Assembly: GCF_000325705.1 (NCBI RefSeq)
Contig: NC_019904.1
Span: forward strand, 2,978,001 to 3,042,000
Origin: Echinicola vietnamensis DSM 17526
Lineage (GTDB): Bacteria > Bacteroidota > Bacteroidia > Cytophagales > Cyclobacteriaceae
DNA length: 64,000 bases
Reading direction: 5' to 3'
Shown here one piece after another: positions 61,409-64,000 of this stretch (position 1 is its first letter; the number at the start of each line of letters is the position of its first letter). Under the pieces are notes generated by a model. The model saw only the letters and a program-made list of their open reading frames with translations, ran no database searches and was not told the DNA's origin. Position numbers and translations under genes: made by a program.

Positions 61409-62206
61409 CTAGCGAATGGCTTTGATCAAGGTCGCCATGTATACCCATTTTTGGTCCCTCGAACTGAGCCCTTCTTCCATGGCCACCAACTGCTCCTCAG
61501 TAGCTTCCATGTCTTCATATTCCATGGAGTTGAAGAATTGCATGTAGTTGTCATAGAAATTGAGGGTCATGTGGGTGTATTCCGCTTCACTGCCCATGGG
61601 AACGGCTGTGCGGAGAAATTTCCAACTACCCATCATGTTGGCTTCTACTTTCTTCTGATGGAAGGGCTGGTAAAGGTCCTCTTCCACATGTTCGTATTCA
61701 TTGAACTGTCCTTCTGTGGCTTTCATCAGGTCAAATGACGCCAATACTCCCGGATCCATCTGGAAATTGTCTTCCGTTTGAGCCACTACGGTCATATAGG
61801 CCCTCATGGCCAAGTCTCGGTTCTTTTTGGTCTTGTCCACTGCCTCGGCAATTTCCGATTCTTTCATTTTTCCATCATAGGCCCTTTCGGCATAATTGAG
61901 GAAGTTATCATCCGTCATGCCGTTCATCATTTTTACGGGATCATTGTAATAGGTAATGGTGACGTACTGGAATCCGCCTTGATCCGGCCCAGACTGTAGT
62001 GACCAAAGGTCCCAGCCTTGGATATCACCTTGTTTGACGGCCTGTTCATAGATTTTTTCCAAAAAATCCTTGTTCTCTGAGTAGTCAACCATTTGGTTTG
62101 AAGACACCTTGATGAATTCTATGACTAGGTATTGGTGGCTTTCCTGCGCTGCTGCGCTGCGGTACATGAAGGTGAAAATTAGGACGAAATAAAACAACTT
62201 TTTCAT
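61409..62206 (-). CDS. secreted protein of unknown function
   Basis: 265 aa with a signal peptide (cut near S-A-A-A-Q). Two similar halves, each with beta strands like Y-L-V-I-E-F-I-K-V and Y-T-H-M-T-L-N-F-Y-D-N-Y, recall tandem alpha/beta-barrel (dimeric ferredoxin-like) domains as in NIPSNAP or antibiotic-monooxygenase-like proteins; this is only a resemblance. The terminator at its 3' end is strong. No neighbour hints at its role. Confidence 0.7.
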   Translation of the reverse strand: MKKLFYFVLIFTFMYRSAAAQESHQYLVIEFIKVSSNQMVDYSENKDFLEKIYEQAVKQGDIQGWDLWSLQSGPDQGGFQYVTITYYNDPVKMMNGMTDDNFLNYAERAYDGKMKESEIAEAVDKTKKNRDLAMRAYMTVVAQTEDNFQMDPGVLASFDLMKATEGQFNEYEHVEEDLYQPFHQKKVEANMMGSWKFLRTAVPMGSEAEYTHMTLNFYDNYMQFFNSMEYEDMEATEEQLVAMEEGLSSRDQKWVYMATLIKAIR

Positions 62207-62520
62207 ATCGTAGGTATTTTGGGTTCTCAGAACAATTTCTTTAATCTCTTACTATTAAGATAATCATTTATTTGGTGTTTGAGAAAAAAAATGGTTTTTT
62301 TTGTGTTAAAATTTTATAATAAAGTGTTTGGTGTTGAAAATATTCTGATATATCAAAATTTATTCGGTTTTATTACGTTATTTAAAACAAACCTTTCAAA
62401 AACAGTTTAATGTGATAAGAGCTTTCGCCTATTATTTTGCTTGCAAAACCCGGTTTGGGTGTTGGGTTGATGTCGCTACAGGCACTTCACTTCTCCCTGC
62501 GGCTGAAAAAGGTTTTAGCG

Positions 62521-62760
62521 GGAATTGGTGTCAGATCAAATGTTGACTAATCCGCATTTGTAATGTGGATTGCTGAACATGGCATTTTTAATGCCTCTAT
62601 ATCACCATTTAATTATTGCCACGAAGACACGAAGGCCCAAAGTTTTTTGAGGAATTGGTATGTAACTAATCCGCATTTGTAACGCGGATTGTTGAACATG
62701 GTATTTGTAATGCCCCTAATCACCAATTATTTATTGCCATGAAGACACGAAGGCACTATG
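62521..62760. repeat. direct repeat, two copies about 119 bp apart
   Basis: ACTAATCCGCATTTGTAA begins at 62546 and again at 62665; the match continues through TGAACATGG and GAAGACACGAAGGC. Each copy contains a hairpin (AATCCGC...GCGGATT, diverged in copy 1). The gene-free stretch 62207-62833 is otherwise AT-rich, with no ORF I can support. Confidence 0.75.
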
Positions 62761-62833
62761 GTTTTGGGCGTGTTGGTGCTTCTTTTGATTATCTTTCGCG
62801 GAAGTGTTCACTAATGCTTTACCAAATAAAAAG

Positions 62834-64000
62834 TCATGAGGGAAGCACCACTACTTTTTTCATAAGGTTTTTGCTTAGGTATTGGGCGAGGATAGAGGAC
62901 GTGTCGCCGACGGGTTTTACCATTTCCAGTTGGTCGATTACTGCTTCATCCGTATCGAATTCAGCTTCGCTATCGATAAAGCCATAGGCCTTTAGGACGC
63001 CATCCTCAAAATAGATGGCGGCTTGTTCGTTTGGGTGACGGCCTTTTTCACGAATCAGCAGGCGGCTTTTTTCACGTTGGATTTCCTGTAACCAATCTTC
63101 TACCCGTGTATTATACGAGGAGGGTTCCTCTTCTCCACAGCAAGCCCCTAGGCATGCCCCGGCCTGATGGTCAAAGCAGGCAGAAGCTGATTTTTGAACT
63201 CCGCAAAGTTTAGCGCATAGCTGATGCTTTTCGATCTTTTCCAGCAGGTATGACCAAGCTTCATGATGCGAATGAAAGGCCAAAAGAGGTTTGGTGAAGC
63301 GGTTGATCTTGGCTACTTGGAAGCGCTCGAAGCCTTGACCATCTTGGTACCTGTAAATTCCCCAAGGCGCATTTTTTGCTTTTTGGGCGCGGTTGTATTT
63401 TGGCCAGTGTTGCTTGATCTCCAGTGCTTCCACCAGCAGGGCAAGGAATTCGCTGCCGGTCAATTGGAAACTGACATCATAAATGGCTGACTTCATGCCT
63501 TGCTTGCCTTTTCCTGCTCCCGAAAAATGCCCCTTGAAGCGATGACGGATATTGAGGGCTTTGCCGACGTAAATTACTTTTCCATTGGCGTCATGAAAGT
63601 AGTAGACCCCAATACTTTCGGGCAGGGATAAAAATTGTTCCTTGGTAATATTGGGCGGTAAAAATGCTTCTCCCGAGTTTCTTTTGAGTAATTGCTCCAC
63701 TATGCCCTCTTGGTCTGCAAGTAACAGTTTGGTAAACAGTTCAGCAGTGGCCTCCGCATCACCAAAGGCGCGGTGACGAGATTTAATTTCAATGTTTTTA
63801 TGCTCACATATGCGGCCAAGGCTATAGGATCTCAGGCCCGGAAAGATTTTTCTGCTCAACCTGACCGTGCAAAGCTTCGGACGGTCAAAAGATTTTCCGA
63901 TCCGTTCAAATTCCGATCGGATAAACTGATAGTCGAAGTTCACATTGTGCGCTACGAATATTTTGTCTTCCAGAAAGGCGTAGAGCTCATCTGCGATATC
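62834..64000 (-). CDS. DnaQ-type exonuclease fused to GIY-YIG domain (partial)
   Basis: 3' part of a gene whose start lies beyond the right edge. The frame is open to the last base: V-A-H-N-V-N-F-D-Y-Q-F is the Exo II motif of DEDDh 3'-5' exonucleases and H-R-A-F-G-D-A-E-A-T is Exo III. From about residue 105 of the visible part follows G-V-Y-Y-F-H-D and V-I-Y-V-G-K-A-L-N-I-R-H-R-F, a GIY-YIG nuclease domain as in UvrC, then a Cys-containing region (C-A-K-L-C-G, C-L-G-A-C-C-G) like the UvrC-homology part. Such epsilon/UvrC (Cho-like) fusions are known in Bacteroidota and probably act in DNA repair. Confidence 0.88.
   Translation of the reverse strand, partial: DIADELYAFLEDKIFVAHNVNFDYQFIRSEFERIGKSFDRPKLCTVRLSRKIFPGLRSYSLGRICEHKNIEIKSRHRAFGDAEATAELFTKLLLADQEGIVEQLLKRNSGEAFLPPNITKEQFLSLPESIGVYYFHDANGKVIYVGKALNIRHRFKGHFSGAGKGKQGMKSAIYDVSFQLTGSEFLALLVEALEIKQHWPKYNRAQKAKNAPWGIYRYQDGQGFERFQVAKINRFTKPLLAFHSHHEAWSYLLEKIEKHQLCAKLCGVQKSASACFDHQAGACLGACCGEEEPSSYNTRVEDWLQEIQREKSRLLIREKGRHPNEQAAIYFEDGVLKAYGFIDSEAEFDTDEAVIDQLEMVKPVGDTSSILAQYLSKNLMKKVVVLPS

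Overview
The window comes from a Bacteroidota chromosome, most likely Cytophagales, family Cyclobacteriaceae (Echinicola/Algoriphagus-like); the genus is inference. The signs are promoter boxes of the TAnnTTTG type with an upstream TTG, the near absence of Shine-Dalgarno sequences, many lipoproteins, a type IX secretion plug protein, a TonB-dependent receptor paired with a DUF4249 lipoprotein, a DUF3276 protein and a DUF2490 protein.

Layout. 1-11 kb holds aromatic amino acid and histidine biosynthesis on the + strand: a four-helix-bundle gene, trpG-trpD-trpC-trpF-trpB-trpA, a DAHP synthase, phenylalanine 4-hydroxylase (phhA), then hisH-hisA-hisF-hisIE. Between the DAHP synthase and phhA lies what reads as a complete tyrosine attenuator: promoter, 20-codon Tyr-rich leader peptide, antiterminator segment and a U-tailed terminator. 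11-43 kb is ordinary core genome: S41 peptidase, TetR-like regulator plus AarF kinase, sugar dehydrogenase, ABC-F ATPase, T9SS plug protein, a solitary Cas6 beside a 198-bp tandem repeat, YchF, ferredoxin/acyl-CoA reductase, short-chain fatty acid transporter, aconitase, a hybrid histidine kinase, ArsC, a CDF transporter, GlxA-type regulator, and a TonB receptor/DUF4249 pair.

43.2-54.7 kb is the accessory region. A 'recombinase in trio' (RIT) element with three overlapping tyrosine recombinases, a perfect 29-bp inverted repeat and a 5-bp flanking duplication splits a radC remnant exactly at its HNHPSG metal motif. It is followed by a large secreted S41 peptidase, a lipoprotein, fragments of conjugative-element genes and a doubly dead integrase (in-frame amber plus a 65-bp tandem duplication). 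That integrase faces the 3' end of a tRNA-Pro(GGG), upstream of which stand seven tandem tRNA-derived pseudo-units with a 110-bp period. Together these look like the decayed remains of an integrative element at a tRNA site.

54.9-64 kb returns to core genome: aldo/keto reductase, a cobalamin riboswitch controlling metE, a PAS protein overlapping a thioesterase, a Tat-exported PhoX-like protein, a secreted protein of unknown function, a repeat-filled intergenic stretch, and the 3' part of a DnaQ-type exonuclease/GIY-YIG fusion that runs off the right edge.

Limits: all assignments are from reading translations and motifs by eye, with no database search. Functions of the unnamed lipoproteins and of the repeats are open.
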